A DNA stretch of 64,000 nt from Desulforamulus ruminis DSM 2154. Lineage in GTDB: Bacteria; Bacillota; Desulfotomaculia; Desulfotomaculales; Desulfotomaculaceae. The position numbers and the translations under genes are program-made. The notes beneath the pieces were generated by a model that ran no database searches, was not told where the DNA came from, and saw nothing but the letters and a program-made list of their open reading frames with translations. The DNA lies in NCBI RefSeq assembly GCF_000215085.1, contig NC_015589.1, positions 3,236,120-3,300,119 on the forward strand. The letters are read 5' to 3'. How positions within the stretch are numbered: position 1 is the stretch's first letter; every line of letters begins with the position of its first letter. This document shows positions 52,616 through 60,901 of this stretch, piece after piece.

Positions 52616-53869
52616 ATGAAACACCTATTGCGACTGATTCTTGTTAGTTTTTTGGGGCTGGCCTTTTTATTTCCGGCCCATGCGCAAGCCGAAAAGAACA
52701 TCACGGTTTTTATGGATGGACTTGCAGTGCCCTTTGACGTGAATCCCACAGTTATGAACGGGCGAACTTTGGTTCCTTTCCGTGCTTTGGCTGAAAACCT
52801 GAACGTAGCCGTAACCTGGGATGCTAACACACGCACCATCGCAGCCACCGACTCCCAGACATCCATCAGCCTGCAAATCGGCACTCCCATTGCGCTTCGC
52901 AACGGATCAACCGTATCCCTGGACATGTCGCCCCTGATTATAAACGGGCGAACCCTGGTCCCCCTGCGCTTTTTTAGCGAGGCTTTCGGTTGTCAGGTTG
53001 TCTGGGATGAAACAGCTCACTCGATAAAAATCACCTCCCCTCCCCGGACCATGACAACGGTTGGTTTTTATGCCCTGGGAGACCAGGAAACCAGCAGTTG
53101 GACCAACCTCTTTGGCCAAACCTTCCCTGAATCGGCCAAAGGCAATACCGATGTGATTAAATCCCTGGCTCTGGGCTGGTACAGCCTGGATCAGGAAGGA
53201 AATCTGCTGACCACAAGCCGTACCGGCTGGCAGCGGCCGGACGACTATCAAAAGGTTTTGGAGGCTGCCGGAAAGTATCAATTAAAAACGGAAATGGTGA
53301 TTCATTTAACCGATGGCGATAACACCATTACCAACCTGCTATCTGATGAAGGGGCTATGCAGCAAGCCATTGAGATGATTACGGAAGAAGCCGGAATTTA
53401 TCAGGGGGTTAACCTGGATTTTGAAGGTCTTGGCTGGCAGGACAGCGCCGAAGAGTTAATTCATACCCGAGAAAGTTTTAGTTATTTTGCTAATCAACTG
53501 GTGGACCGGCTCCATGCAAAAAATCTCAAACTGACACTAACCCTTCATGCTCCCAACAGCGCTTACCAGGGCTACGACTATCAAAAGCTGGGTCAGATTG
53601 CGGATAAAATTATTGTCATGGCCTATGATTACGGTTCCAAACCGGAACCGGCAAGCCGGGTCATTGAAGCGGTGGAGGCAGCCGTACAGGCAGTTCCGGC
53701 CGAAAAGCTCCTGCTGGGTATTTCTGTTCCCAACGAAACTCCGGACAGTATTATTACCAAGGTTGGCATTGCCAAACGCTATGGCCTGAACGGCATTGCC
53801 CTGTGGCGTTTGGGGCTGGTTTCCAATGAAATGTGGAATTCCTTACGGGCTACGGTGCAGGCCATATAG
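52616..53869 (+). CDS. GH18-type glycosidase with N-terminal stalk domains
   Basis: 417 residues: signal peptide (LLRLILVSFLGLAFLFPAHA, cleavage after AQA), two copper-amine-oxidase-N-like stalk repeats (about 25-140; NPTVMNGRTLVPFRALAEN, PLIINGRTLVPLRFFSEAF), then a glycoside hydrolase 18 barrel (about 145-417). The catalytic strand reads YQGVNLDFEGLGWQD, with Glu as acid. This resembles SleL/YaaH/YdhD enzymes acting on spore-cortex peptidoglycan. GGAGG RBS places the start at 52616. Confidence 0.9.
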   Translation: MKHLLRLILVSFLGLAFLFPAHAQAEKNITVFMDGLAVPFDVNPTVMNGRTLVPFRALAENLNVAVTWDANTRTIAATDSQTSISLQIGTPIALRNGSTVSLDMSPLIINGRTLVPLRFFSEAFGCQVVWDETAHSIKITSPPRTMTTVGFYALGDQETSSWTNLFGQTFPESAKGNTDVIKSLALGWYSLDQEGNLLTTSRTGWQRPDDYQKVLEAAGKYQLKTEMVIHLTDGDNTITNLLSDEGAMQQAIEMITEEAGIYQGVNLDFEGLGWQDSAEELIHTRESFSYFANQLVDRLHAKNLKLTLTLHAPNSAYQGYDYQKLGQIADKIIVMAYDYGSKPEPASRVIEAVEAAVQAVPAEKLLLGISVPNETPDSIITKVGIAKRYGLNGIALWRLGLVSNEMWNSLRATVQAI

Positions 53870-53903
53870 ATTTAAGCAGGATTGTGTTTATAGATAAAAT
53901 AAA

Positions 53904-53939
53904 AAAGGAGAACTCCGGTTAATATCCGGGTTCTCCTTT
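53904..53939. terminator. Bidirectional terminator
   Basis: AAAGGAGAAC / GTTCTCCTTT with inner TCCGG/CCGG pairing, between convergent genes. Confidence 0.8.
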
Positions 53940-53962
53940 GAATATTTTGTTCCCATGATCCT

Positions 53963-54142
53963 TTATTTTTGTTCGCCCAGGTGCCAGACAACCCCTTCGG
54001 CCTGGGATCTGGTCTGGCAGTGCGGGTTGTTTTTGCAGTCCTTGGACAGATAACGGCACTGGCGGCATGCTTTGTATCGACTCGACAGGCTCACTCTGCC
54101 GGCGGTTGCCGAATATAAGAAATCACTTAATAGTTTAGTCAT
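53963..54142 (-). CDS. Small Cys-rich protein
   Basis: 59 residues, ATG at 54142 with GGAGGG upstream. Middle segment YKACRQCRYLSKDCKNNPHC has four cysteines, which could bind zinc or an FeS cluster. Basic overall; no membrane segment. Family not recognised. Confidence 0.55.
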   Translation of the reverse strand: MTKLLSDFLYSATAGRVSLSSRYKACRQCRYLSKDCKNNPHCQTRSQAEGVVWHLGEQK

Positions 54143-54336
54143 AAAAGATCCCTCCACTCTTGCTTTTCTTATAAGATTAGTTTAATCCCTATTCCTTTCA
54201 TTTCAATTACACCTTGTGCTTGGAAGATAACAATTTAATGAACAAAAAGTTAAATATTCAATTGAAATTCTTTATTTATAACTGAGGGATGATCCTTAAA
54301 TGAATAAAACTGAACCAAGAGAGCGGCCAAAGGAAA

Positions 54337-54360
54337 AGCACCCGGGGGTCCGGGTGCGAT
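54337..54360 (-). terminator. Terminator of the SsuABC-type operon
   Basis: GCACCCGG / CCGGGTGC stem, then TTTTCC on the minus strand; six bases past the permease stop. Confidence 0.75.
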
Positions 54361-54365
54361 CAAGG

Positions 54366-55121
54366 CTAAAGGGATTTCCAGGGACAAACTCTTTTTTCCA
54401 GGTAGTCCAAACCCACGTAAATAACAAATCCCATCAGGCTCATGGCAATAATTCCTGCAAACATATGATCATAGGACATTCCGGACCAGGCATCCAGCAG
54501 GTAATACCCCAGGCCTTCTTGACTGGCTACGGTTTCCGAAGTGAATAAAACGGCAATGGCCGTACCCGAAGCAATGCGCAGGGAGGTAAGCACCTCGGGA
54601 ATCACTGCCGGTCCGATTACGTGTTTATAAATATCCAGACGGGTAGCGCCCAGGGAAAGAACCGAGTTAATCAGCTCCCGGTTAATGCCCCGGGCGGCAT
54701 CCCGGGTGGTAACCAGTATTTGAAAGAATACCACCAGTATAATTAAAGTGATTTTGGAAAGATCCTGTAAGCCCGCCAAAACCATCAATACCGGGAGAAA
54801 AACGATTTTGGGAATAGGATAAACAATATAAATTAAGGGGGCAAAATAACGGTCCGATTTTTCTTCCCGCCCTAAAAACAAGCCCAGGGGAACCGCCAGC
54901 AGCAGAGAAACCGCCAGGCTGACCAGTACCCTGTACGTGCTGATATAAAAATGATATTTTAGGGGACCCAGCATTTCATAAAAGAAGGCTTTAAAGGAAG
55001 GAACCGGTCCCGGCAGCGCCCCGATGTCCAGCAGCCACGACATAAACTGCCAGAACAACAGAAGGCCGATCACCGAAAGAAGGGTAGCCTTCCATTTTGC
55101 TTTTTTACCTTGGTTGCTCAC
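54366..55121 (-). CDS. SsuC/TauC-type ABC transporter permease
   Basis: 251 residues, six helices. BPD_transp_1 domain with EAA motif LINSVLSLGATRLDIYKHVI (about 166-185) and the family opening LLSVIGLLLFWQFMSWLLD. Belongs to nitrate/sulfonate/taurine/thiamine-precursor importers. Overlaps the ATPase gene by four bases. Substrate undetermined. Confidence 0.9.
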   Translation of the reverse strand: MSNQGKKAKWKATLLSVIGLLLFWQFMSWLLDIGALPGPVPSFKAFFYEMLGPLKYHFYISTYRVLVSLAVSLLLAVPLGLFLGREEKSDRYFAPLIYIVYPIPKIVFLPVLMVLAGLQDLSKITLIILVVFFQILVTTRDAARGINRELINSVLSLGATRLDIYKHVIGPAVIPEVLTSLRIASGTAIAVLFTSETVASQEGLGYYLLDAWSGMSYDHMFAGIIAMSLMGFVIYVGLDYLEKRVCPWKSL

Positions 55122-55888
55122 TGTTCCAATAACTCCCGCAGCCCTGTGGCCATTTGGTAAAATTCTTGGTTCTTGCGATATTCCGGGGTTCCGGCCCTGG
55201 GATTGTCCACAATCTTTGCGATCCGCCCGGGGTGAGCCGATAAAACAATAATTTTTTGCCCCAGGAATACGGCCTCTTCAATGCTATGGGTTACCAGCAT
55301 AATGGTAATCCGGTCCTTTAACCAGATGTGAAGAAGCTGCTTCTGCAAAGCTTCCCGGGTCAGGGCGTCCAGGGAGGAAAAGGGCTCGTCCATCAACAAC
55401 AGATCCGGGTCCAAAGCCAGGGCTCTGGCAATACCAACTCTTTGCCGCTGGCCGCCGCTTAATTGGGAAGGATAGCGGTCCTTCATTTCCCATAAGCCCA
55501 GCTCTTTTAAAATGGCGGAGATTTTTTCCCTTTTGATATTCTCCGGCACCTTCCGGATATCCAGGCCCAGGGCAGCGTTATCCCAAACCTTCTTCCAGGG
55601 CAGCAGCCCGTGATCCTGCAGGATTAAAGCGGTTTCCCGGCGTCCCCGGTAAACCCGGTCTCCATCCACCAGCACTTGTCCGCTATAACCCTCCAGCAAT
55701 CCTGAAAGGAGATAAAGCAGGGTGGATTTTCCTGAACCCGATGGTCCAATAATGGCACAGGTGCTGCCCCGGGGAATGGCAAAGGAAATATCCCGCAAAG
55801 CCTGAACCCGGGAATCCTTCTCACCATAGTTAAAAGCAAGCTCCGTTACCCGGACCATGGCGGCATGACTGGCCCCTTGGTCGATCAT
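55118..55888 (-). CDS. SsuB/TauB-type ABC transporter ATPase
   Basis: 256 residues. Walker A GPSGSGKSTLL (about 45), Q-loop ALILQDHGLLPWKKV, signature LSGGQRQRVGIARALA (about 139), Walker B LLLMDEPFSSLD (about 162), H-loop LVTHSIEEAV. Energises the permease encoded downstream; overlaps the binding-protein gene by four bases. Confidence 0.93.
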   Translation of the reverse strand: MIDQGASHAAMVRVTELAFNYGEKDSRVQALRDISFAIPRGSTCAIIGPSGSGKSTLLYLLSGLLEGYSGQVLVDGDRVYRGRRETALILQDHGLLPWKKVWDNAALGLDIRKVPENIKREKISAILKELGLWEMKDRYPSQLSGGQRQRVGIARALALDPDLLLMDEPFSSLDALTREALQKQLLHIWLKDRITIMLVTHSIEEAVFLGQKIIVLSAHPGRIAKIVDNPRAGTPEYRKNQEFYQMATGLRELLEQ

Positions 55889-56853
55889 TTTTCCAGAACC
55901 CGCCCGTCCACCATTTGTTCATAGGATAGTTTATCCTTTAACAGATCATGATCCAGCATCCACTGCACCACTTTATCGATATCCTCAGTGGCCGGCAGTT
56001 CCGGTTGGGAGTAATGAAACTTAAGCTTTTGCGTATTGTCTGCCAACAGCTCCTGAGGAACCTTGGCCTTTTGCACTAAAATATCGTTATATTGTCCGGG
56101 ATCTTCCTGAATATCGGAAACCGCTTTGGCATAAACCTTCATCAGCTTTTGCATCCCTTCCAGATTGCCGTCCAAGGTTTCCTGCCGAACGATGACCACC
56201 GTTGGGGCCACTGTTTCCTTGGTGTTATCGGCAATTAAATGAGCTCCGCCCATTTCCGCCAGGGTGGCCATGGGGTCCGGCAGGGTTGCCGCCTTAACGG
56301 TGCCCTTCATTAAAGCCTCCATTCTCACCGGAAGCTTGGGAATGGCCGTCTTTTTTATCTCCTCCGCTTTCAGCCCCTGGGACAGCAGGAGTTGATCGGT
56401 AATGTATTCATTAATGGAATTCAAAGACATGGCAATGGGCTGGTTTTTCAGTTGTTCCGCACTGGTTATGCCTGAATTGGGCGCTGCTAAAACAGCAAAC
56501 CGGTTTTCCCCGGGCTCAATCCCCTGGCCAACCGCTACGGCCTTTACTTTGGTGCCGGCGTTATTCATGGCTGCCACAGCCAGCAGGTCTCCAATGGCCC
56601 CGTCAATTTGTCCCGCCCCGAAGGCACTGTCCCTCTCGAGGGCACTGGGAAAATCAATGAGTTCCACTTCCAGACCTTCGGCTTTAAAATAACCTTTTTG
56701 TTCCGCCACCCAGAAGGGTAAATTATCGGCAATGGGCAGCATGCCAAGCTTTAGTTTGGCCGGCTGCTTGTCCGAACACCCCACCAAAATAGTAAAAAGG
56801 GATAAAATTAGAACCAGGGAGAACCACTTTACAGACTTAAACAAGTTTTTCAC
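55885..56853 (-). CDS. NMT1/SsuA-like substrate-binding lipoprotein
   Basis: 322 residues with lipoprotein signal LVLILSLFTILVGC (Cys at about 26) and a two-lobed NMT1/OMPA fold: LKLGMLPIADNLPFWVAEQK (about 35), GQIDGAIGDLLAVAAMNNAG (about 82), LNSINEYITDQLLLSQGL. Relatives bind aliphatic sulfonates, nitrate, taurine or thiamine precursors. First gene of the three-gene operon. No riboswitch seen upstream, so no hint of the ligand. Confidence 0.85.
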   Translation of the reverse strand: MKNLFKSVKWFSLVLILSLFTILVGCSDKQPAKLKLGMLPIADNLPFWVAEQKGYFKAEGLEVELIDFPSALERDSAFGAGQIDGAIGDLLAVAAMNNAGTKVKAVAVGQGIEPGENRFAVLAAPNSGITSAEQLKNQPIAMSLNSINEYITDQLLLSQGLKAEEIKKTAIPKLPVRMEALMKGTVKAATLPDPMATLAEMGGAHLIADNTKETVAPTVVIVRQETLDGNLEGMQKLMKVYAKAVSDIQEDPGQYNDILVQKAKVPQELLADNTQKLKFHYSQPELPATEDIDKVVQWMLDHDLLKDKLSYEQMVDGRVLEK

Positions 56854-56995
56854 TCCTTCAAAATCTTCGCAATATTATCTAAGACAAAATTCTATTTTAG
56901 AATTGTAAATCCTCCATATTTCCCGAACTTTCTCCATCCGAAAAGCTTTCCGGTACCCTGCCGGAAAATTTTATGTTGGTTGGCCAAATAAAAAA

Positions 56996-57034
56996 TAATC
57001 CCTGGAGCAGTACCGGCCTGCCGCCAGGGATTTG
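56996..57034 (-). terminator. Terminator of the ferritin gene
   Basis: AATCCCTGG...CAG pairs with CTG...CCAGGGATT, followed by ATTTTTTATTT on the minus strand. Confidence 0.8.
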
Positions 57035-57041
57035 TTACGGA

Positions 57042-57557
57042 TTACTTCTGTTCATCAGCGGGCGGCGTAAACACCCGGGCGGCCAGCTCCACATCCAGCA
57101 GGTATAAGCCGTTGCTGTCGTCACCAATGCGCTTCAGTCTCTTAACCAGGCCGCTGAAGGTACTTTCCTCTTCCACCTGCTCATCAATGAACCATTTAAG
57201 AAAACTGATGGTGGCGTGTTCCTTTTCCTCCACTGCAATATCCATCAGACCATAAATCCGGCCGGTAACAAATTGTTCGTGCTTGTAGGCCTGTTCAAAG
57301 GCATCCAGCACCGAACGGTACTCATTATTGGGCTCATCCAGGCCATACATCAACACTCTGCCGCCCATATTGTTCAGGTAATCAAAAAACTTCATGGCAT
57401 GAAATTTCTCTTCTTCTGCCTGCACCTTAAAAAAATGGGCAAACCCCGGCAAATCCTCCGCAGCGCAATAGGCGGCCATGGCCAGGTACAGGTTAGCCGA
57501 AAACATTTCATATTTTATCTGTTGGTTTATTTCAGCCAAAAGTCTATCACTAATCAT
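57042..57557 (-). CDS. Ferritin
   Basis: 171-residue non-haem ferritin. Four-helix bundle with ferroxidase ligands: EMFSANLYLAMAAYCAAEDL (Glu17 region), VQAEEEKFHAMKFFDYLNNM (Glu50/His53 region), then FEQAYKHEQFVTG (Glu94 region) and EEKEHATISFLKWFIDEQVEE (Gln127/Glu130 region). Stores iron and protects against Fenton chemistry in the cytoplasm. Monocistronic. Confidence 0.95.
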   Translation of the reverse strand: MISDRLLAEINQQIKYEMFSANLYLAMAAYCAAEDLPGFAHFFKVQAEEEKFHAMKFFDYLNNMGGRVLMYGLDEPNNEYRSVLDAFEQAYKHEQFVTGRIYGLMDIAVEEKEHATISFLKWFIDEQVEEESTFSGLVKRLKRIGDDSNGLYLLDVELAARVFTPPADEQK

Positions 57558-57682
57558 GAATCTGCCCCCTCAAAAATATTTTCCAATTTATCCTTCCCCA
57601 ACAAAAACTTTTTTACCATGCTTATGACTCTGCTTACACTTTATTTTCATTGTCAAAATTATATTCTTTTAAGAAATATAAA

Positions 57683-57712
57683 AAAGCCGCTCCCCCATTT
57701 GGGAAGCGGCTC
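57683..57712 (-). terminator. Terminator of the rubredoxin-like gene
   Basis: AGCCGCTTCCC / GGGAGCGGCT, then TTTTTTATAT on the minus strand. Confidence 0.8.
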
Positions 57713-57765
57713 ATTCATGTTCCCCAACGCGCAAAGCCCCTGATTATCTGACCGGGGAAATAAAC

Positions 57766-57954
57766 CTACAAATTGCCCTCATGGGGTTTAAAGGCTATTC
57801 GAGCCGCATGGCACTGGGGACATTTAAAGCTTTCCACCAGTTCATCCAGCTCGTCCATATTTTTACATCGGGCCGCCCCCTCCAATTCTCCCGGCGGGCG
57901 CTCCTTTTCAGGATCATAAATATAACCGCATAAACTGCATTTCCATTTTTTCAT
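57766..57954 (-). CDS. Divergent rubredoxin-like protein
   Basis: 62 residues. First Fe-binding knuckle KWKCSLCGYIYDPEKERPPG, second FKCPQCHAARIAF. The second knuckle has His where rubredoxins have Gly (CPxCG), and a charged, Leu-rich insert (MDELDELVESF) replaces the usual GTxFEDLPxDW loop, with a third Cys at RCKN. A mononuclear Fe(S-Cys)4 centre is still possible. It would be a small electron carrier or a regulatory iron-binding domain. Confidence 0.75.
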   Translation of the reverse strand: MKKWKCSLCGYIYDPEKERPPGELEGAARCKNMDELDELVESFKCPQCHAARIAFKPHEGNL

Positions 57955-58069
57955 TCTATCAACTCCTTGTCTAATTTTTTGTATATAAAATCATAACAAG
58001 CAATAAAAACAAGTCCATTGCAATTGAATTACTTTTCCCTTAAATCCTATAAGCCTATGGAGCCAGGTA

Positions 58070-58876
58070 TTATTTCACAATCCTTACCGGCTGCACTTTA
58101 CCGGAGGCGGCCCTTTTCTGCCGGTGGCGGCTCCGGGAATCGTAGGGGCAGTTGGCTTGCAGGAAAAGCTCCACAAAATCATTGGCAGGAGAAGCCGTCA
58201 GTTCCTTAAAGGTTCCCACCTGCTCCAGCCGCCCTTCCCTCATGATGGCAATGCGGTCGGCCAATTTTATTGCTTCCTGAATATCGTGGGTAACTAAGAT
58301 AATGGTTTTGCTCAGTCTTGCTTGGAGTTTCAGCAGTTCATCCTGCAGTTGATTCCGGGTGATCTGGTCAATGGCTCCAAAGGGCTCGTCCATCAGGATC
58401 ATCCGGGGATCCGCCGCTAAAGCCCTGGCCACTCCAATCCGCTGCTGCTGCCCGCCGCTCAGTTCCCCGGGATATCTTTTGAGAAGCTCCAGGGGCAATC
58501 CCACCAGTTCCAGAAGTTCCTCCGCCCGCTGCCGACATTGGCTTGGGGATCGTCCCATGATCTTCAGGACATAACCAAGATTCTTTTCAACGGTTAGGTG
58601 AGGCAGCAGACCAATCTGCTGGATAACATACCCGATGCTGCGCCTCAATTGGATCGGGTCCCATTGGGCCACTTCCCTGCCCTCTACCAGGATTCGTCCC
58701 CCGGTTTTTTCCACCAGGCGGTTCACCATTTTCAGCAGGGTGGTTTTGCCGCATCCGGAAGGCCCGATCAGCGCCAGGGTTTCCCCGGCCTGTACTTCCA
58801 GCGAAACCTCCGCCACAGCCGCCCTTCCTCCATCATATATTTTGCTAGCTTTTTCAAAGCGTAATACCGTTGCCAC
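58070..58876 (-). CDS. Osmoprotectant-type ABC transporter ATPase (no CBS domains)
   Basis: 268 residues. Walker A GPSGCGKTT (about 37), Q-loop IGYVIQQIGLLP, signature LSGGQQQRIGVARALA, Walker B MILMDEPFGAID, H-loop LVTHDIQEA. It resembles the OpuCA gene at 7447 over the ATPase core but ends where the CBS domains would begin, with a short basic tail (RSRHRQKRAASGK). It is last in a four-gene operon headed by the candidate selenoprotein. Confidence 0.92.
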   Translation of the reverse strand: MATVLRFEKASKIYDGGRAAVAEVSLEVQAGETLALIGPSGCGKTTLLKMVNRLVEKTGGRILVEGREVAQWDPIQLRRSIGYVIQQIGLLPHLTVEKNLGYVLKIMGRSPSQCRQRAEELLELVGLPLELLKRYPGELSGGQQQRIGVARALAADPRMILMDEPFGAIDQITRNQLQDELLKLQARLSKTIILVTHDIQEAIKLADRIAIMREGRLEQVGTFKELTASPANDFVELFLQANCPYDSRSRHRQKRAASGKVQPVRIVK

Positions 58877-58909
58877 CCCCTGGGTGCAAGGCCCATGGCC
58901 CGGCCCCGC

Positions 58910-59836
58910 TTATTTTAACAAACCCTTGGACTCCAGGAATTCCTTGGCCACCTGTTTGGGGTCCAGCTTTTTTTCGTCCACCTTATAATTCATTTCCGTC
59001 ATATCCTCATCGGTAATCTGCCCCTCCAGCTTTTTTAAAGCGGTTTCAATTTCCGGATGTTTTTCCAAGACATCCTTTCTCACAACCGGTGCGCAGAAAT
59101 AAGAAGGAAAATAATTTTTATCGTCCTGTAAAGTCACCATATTATAACGTTTAAGCAATCCGTCGGTGGAAAAGGCATTGATTACATCCACTTTGCCCGA
59201 GTCAATGGCCGGGTATTTCAAGGCAATGGCCATTTGTTCAGCTTTTTTAAATTGAAATCCGTAAGCCTGCACCAATCCCTCATATCCGTCTTTTCGCTCA
59301 AAGAAATCGGGCTCCGATCCAAAAACATACTGATTGGCTACCTTGCTCAGATCCGAAAAGGTTTTAAGCTGATCCTCTTGCTGCTTTTCAGCCGTCAGGG
59401 CCAGGGTAAAGGTATTATTAAACCCAAACATCGGCAGCCAAACCAGATTGTATTCTTTTAAATATTCTTCTTTTACCGCCCGGTACAGCTCTTGGGAATC
59501 CTTGGGAGTATTTCCCTTTTTCAAAACATCCAGCCATCCGGTCCCGGTATACTCGGGGTATAGATCAATTTCTCCCTTCATTAGAGCAGGATGCAGAATG
59601 GAGGTAGTGCCTCCCTCAATGGCTTTGTATTCCACCGTCAGTTTGGTGTCTTGGGCCAGCAACTGCATCATGATTTCAGCCAGGATATAGGACTCGGTAA
59701 AGGGTTTAGAGGCAACTCTTATTTTTGCTTCTCCCTCTTCCCCGCCCTTTGGGGCTTCGGTCCTGGCACAGGCTGAAAGCACCAGCAGCAAAGGCATTAT
59801 AAAAAGCAGAAGTTTTATCCAAGCCTTTTTTCTCAT
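58910..59836 (-). CDS. OpuAC-type substrate-binding lipoprotein
   Basis: 308 residues; signal LFIMPLLLVLSACAR (lipobox Cys at about 23). Core motifs RVASKPFTESYILAEIMMQL (about 41), GEIDLYPEYTGTGW (about 90) and NNTFTLALTAEKQ parallel the binding protein at 5245, though the two are clearly divergent. The ligand would normally be a quaternary amine; given the neighbouring candidate selenoprotein the ligand deserves an open mind. Follows the permease by 24 bases. Confidence 0.88.
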   Translation of the reverse strand: MRKKAWIKLLLFIMPLLLVLSACARTEAPKGGEEGEAKIRVASKPFTESYILAEIMMQLLAQDTKLTVEYKAIEGGTTSILHPALMKGEIDLYPEYTGTGWLDVLKKGNTPKDSQELYRAVKEEYLKEYNLVWLPMFGFNNTFTLALTAEKQQEDQLKTFSDLSKVANQYVFGSEPDFFERKDGYEGLVQAYGFQFKKAEQMAIALKYPAIDSGKVDVINAFSTDGLLKRYNMVTLQDDKNYFPSYFCAPVVRKDVLEKHPEIETALKKLEGQITDEDMTEMNYKVDEKKLDPKQVAKEFLESKGLLK

Positions 59837-59860
59837 CTTTTCACCAACCGTTCCTGTTTA

Positions 59861-60514
59861 TTAAACTACATTGCCCCGGGTCCGTTTTAGCAGTTTCTTC
59901 TCCAATAAGGCCAAAAATCCATCGGTGGTCAGGGCCAAAAGGGCCACCAATATACTCCCGGCCACCGTCAACTGCGTATTGTAAGTCATAATCCCTCTGA
60001 AAATCAAGGTTCCTAGACCGCCGGACCCGATGAAAGCGGCAATGGTTGCCACCGATATGGTCATCACCGTAACCGTCCTGAAGCCTGCGACAATAACGGG
60101 TAAAGCCAGGGGAAGCTCCACCTGGACCAACAACTGCCAATCTGTGCTTCCCATCCCCCGGGCCGCCTCAATCAGGTTCTTGTCTACCCCCAGAATGCCC
60201 ACATAAGTATTCCTTACCAAAGGAAGCAATCCATAAATAAAGAGAGCAAAAAGAGTGGGTTTTATACCGATGCCCAATAAGGGAATCATAAAGCCAAAGA
60301 GCGCCAGTACAGGAATGGTATAAAGAACCCCTGTCAGGAAAATAACCGGTTGGGCAAGCTTCCTTACACGGGTGAGCAAAATTCCCAAGGGCACACCCGC
60401 CACCGTGATAAAGAAGACCGCCACCAGGGATAGGACCACGTGTTCCAATAAAGCTTGCCCAATCAGTTCTTGGCGTTCCAGCATTAATTGTCCGACACTA
60501 ACAATAAAATTCAT
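59861..60514 (-). CDS. OpuC-type ABC transporter permease
   Basis: 217 residues, about five helices, with EAARGMGSTDWQLLVQVELP (about 118), TIPVLALFGFMIPLLGIGIK and GSGGLGTLIFRG. It is the only permease in this operon, so the channel is probably a homodimer, unlike the two-permease system at 6-8.5 kb. Starts 28 bases after the stop of the candidate selenoprotein gene. Confidence 0.92.
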   Translation of the reverse strand: MNFIVSVGQLMLERQELIGQALLEHVVLSLVAVFFITVAGVPLGILLTRVRKLAQPVIFLTGVLYTIPVLALFGFMIPLLGIGIKPTLFALFIYGLLPLVRNTYVGILGVDKNLIEAARGMGSTDWQLLVQVELPLALPVIVAGFRTVTVMTISVATIAAFIGSGGLGTLIFRGIMTYNTQLTVAGSILVALLALTTDGFLALLEKKLLKRTRGNVV

Positions 60515-60542
60515 GCGTATATCTCCAAATACAATTCAACAT

Positions 60543-60845
60543 CTATTGCTCCTCATGATCCAGCCGCTTTAATCCCAACCTCTCAAGATAGGCCACCAGA
60601 TCTTCCAGTCCGCTTTTTTCACTTAATTTTTGACCGTTCACCCAAATCATGATTCCCGGGATTTTCTCGTCAAACCGGTAAGAAAGCTGGACCTGTTCTC
60701 CAAAATACCATTTGATAACGCCTTCAATAAATTTATAATCATGGGACAGTTGACTTCTCCCGGAAGTGCAGCCTTCAGGGGGTCAACCGGGCTTGCCAAA
60801 CTTATTGGGCGGAATGGCGCCTATAATCTCAATGGTTGCTTGCAC
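60543..60845 (-). CDS. Candidate selenoprotein (Sec at codon 21), thioredoxin-like size
   Basis: A 100-codon frame with a single in-frame TGA (60785-60783). GTG start at 60845 with GGGAGGG eight bases upstream. Before the TGA: MQATIEIIGAIPPNKFGKPG; after it: PPEGCTSGRSQLSHDY, then FIEGVIKWYFGEQVQLSYRF, IPGIMIWVNGQKL and a Leu-rich helix ending DHEEQ and TAG. Both halves read as normal protein, with a UPPEGC redox-like motif. Starting 15 nt after the TGA, ACTTC-CGGGA-GAAGT forms a 5-bp stem and 5-nt loop with G near the loop start, about where a bacterial SECIS should be. First gene of the operon with the importer. The alternative is a nonsense-mutated gene. Family not recognised. Confidence 0.6.
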
Positions 60846-60901
60846 TATGGATCCCTCCCAAAAGATAATATTAACCAAAAACAGATACTTGATGAAAGGA
60901 C

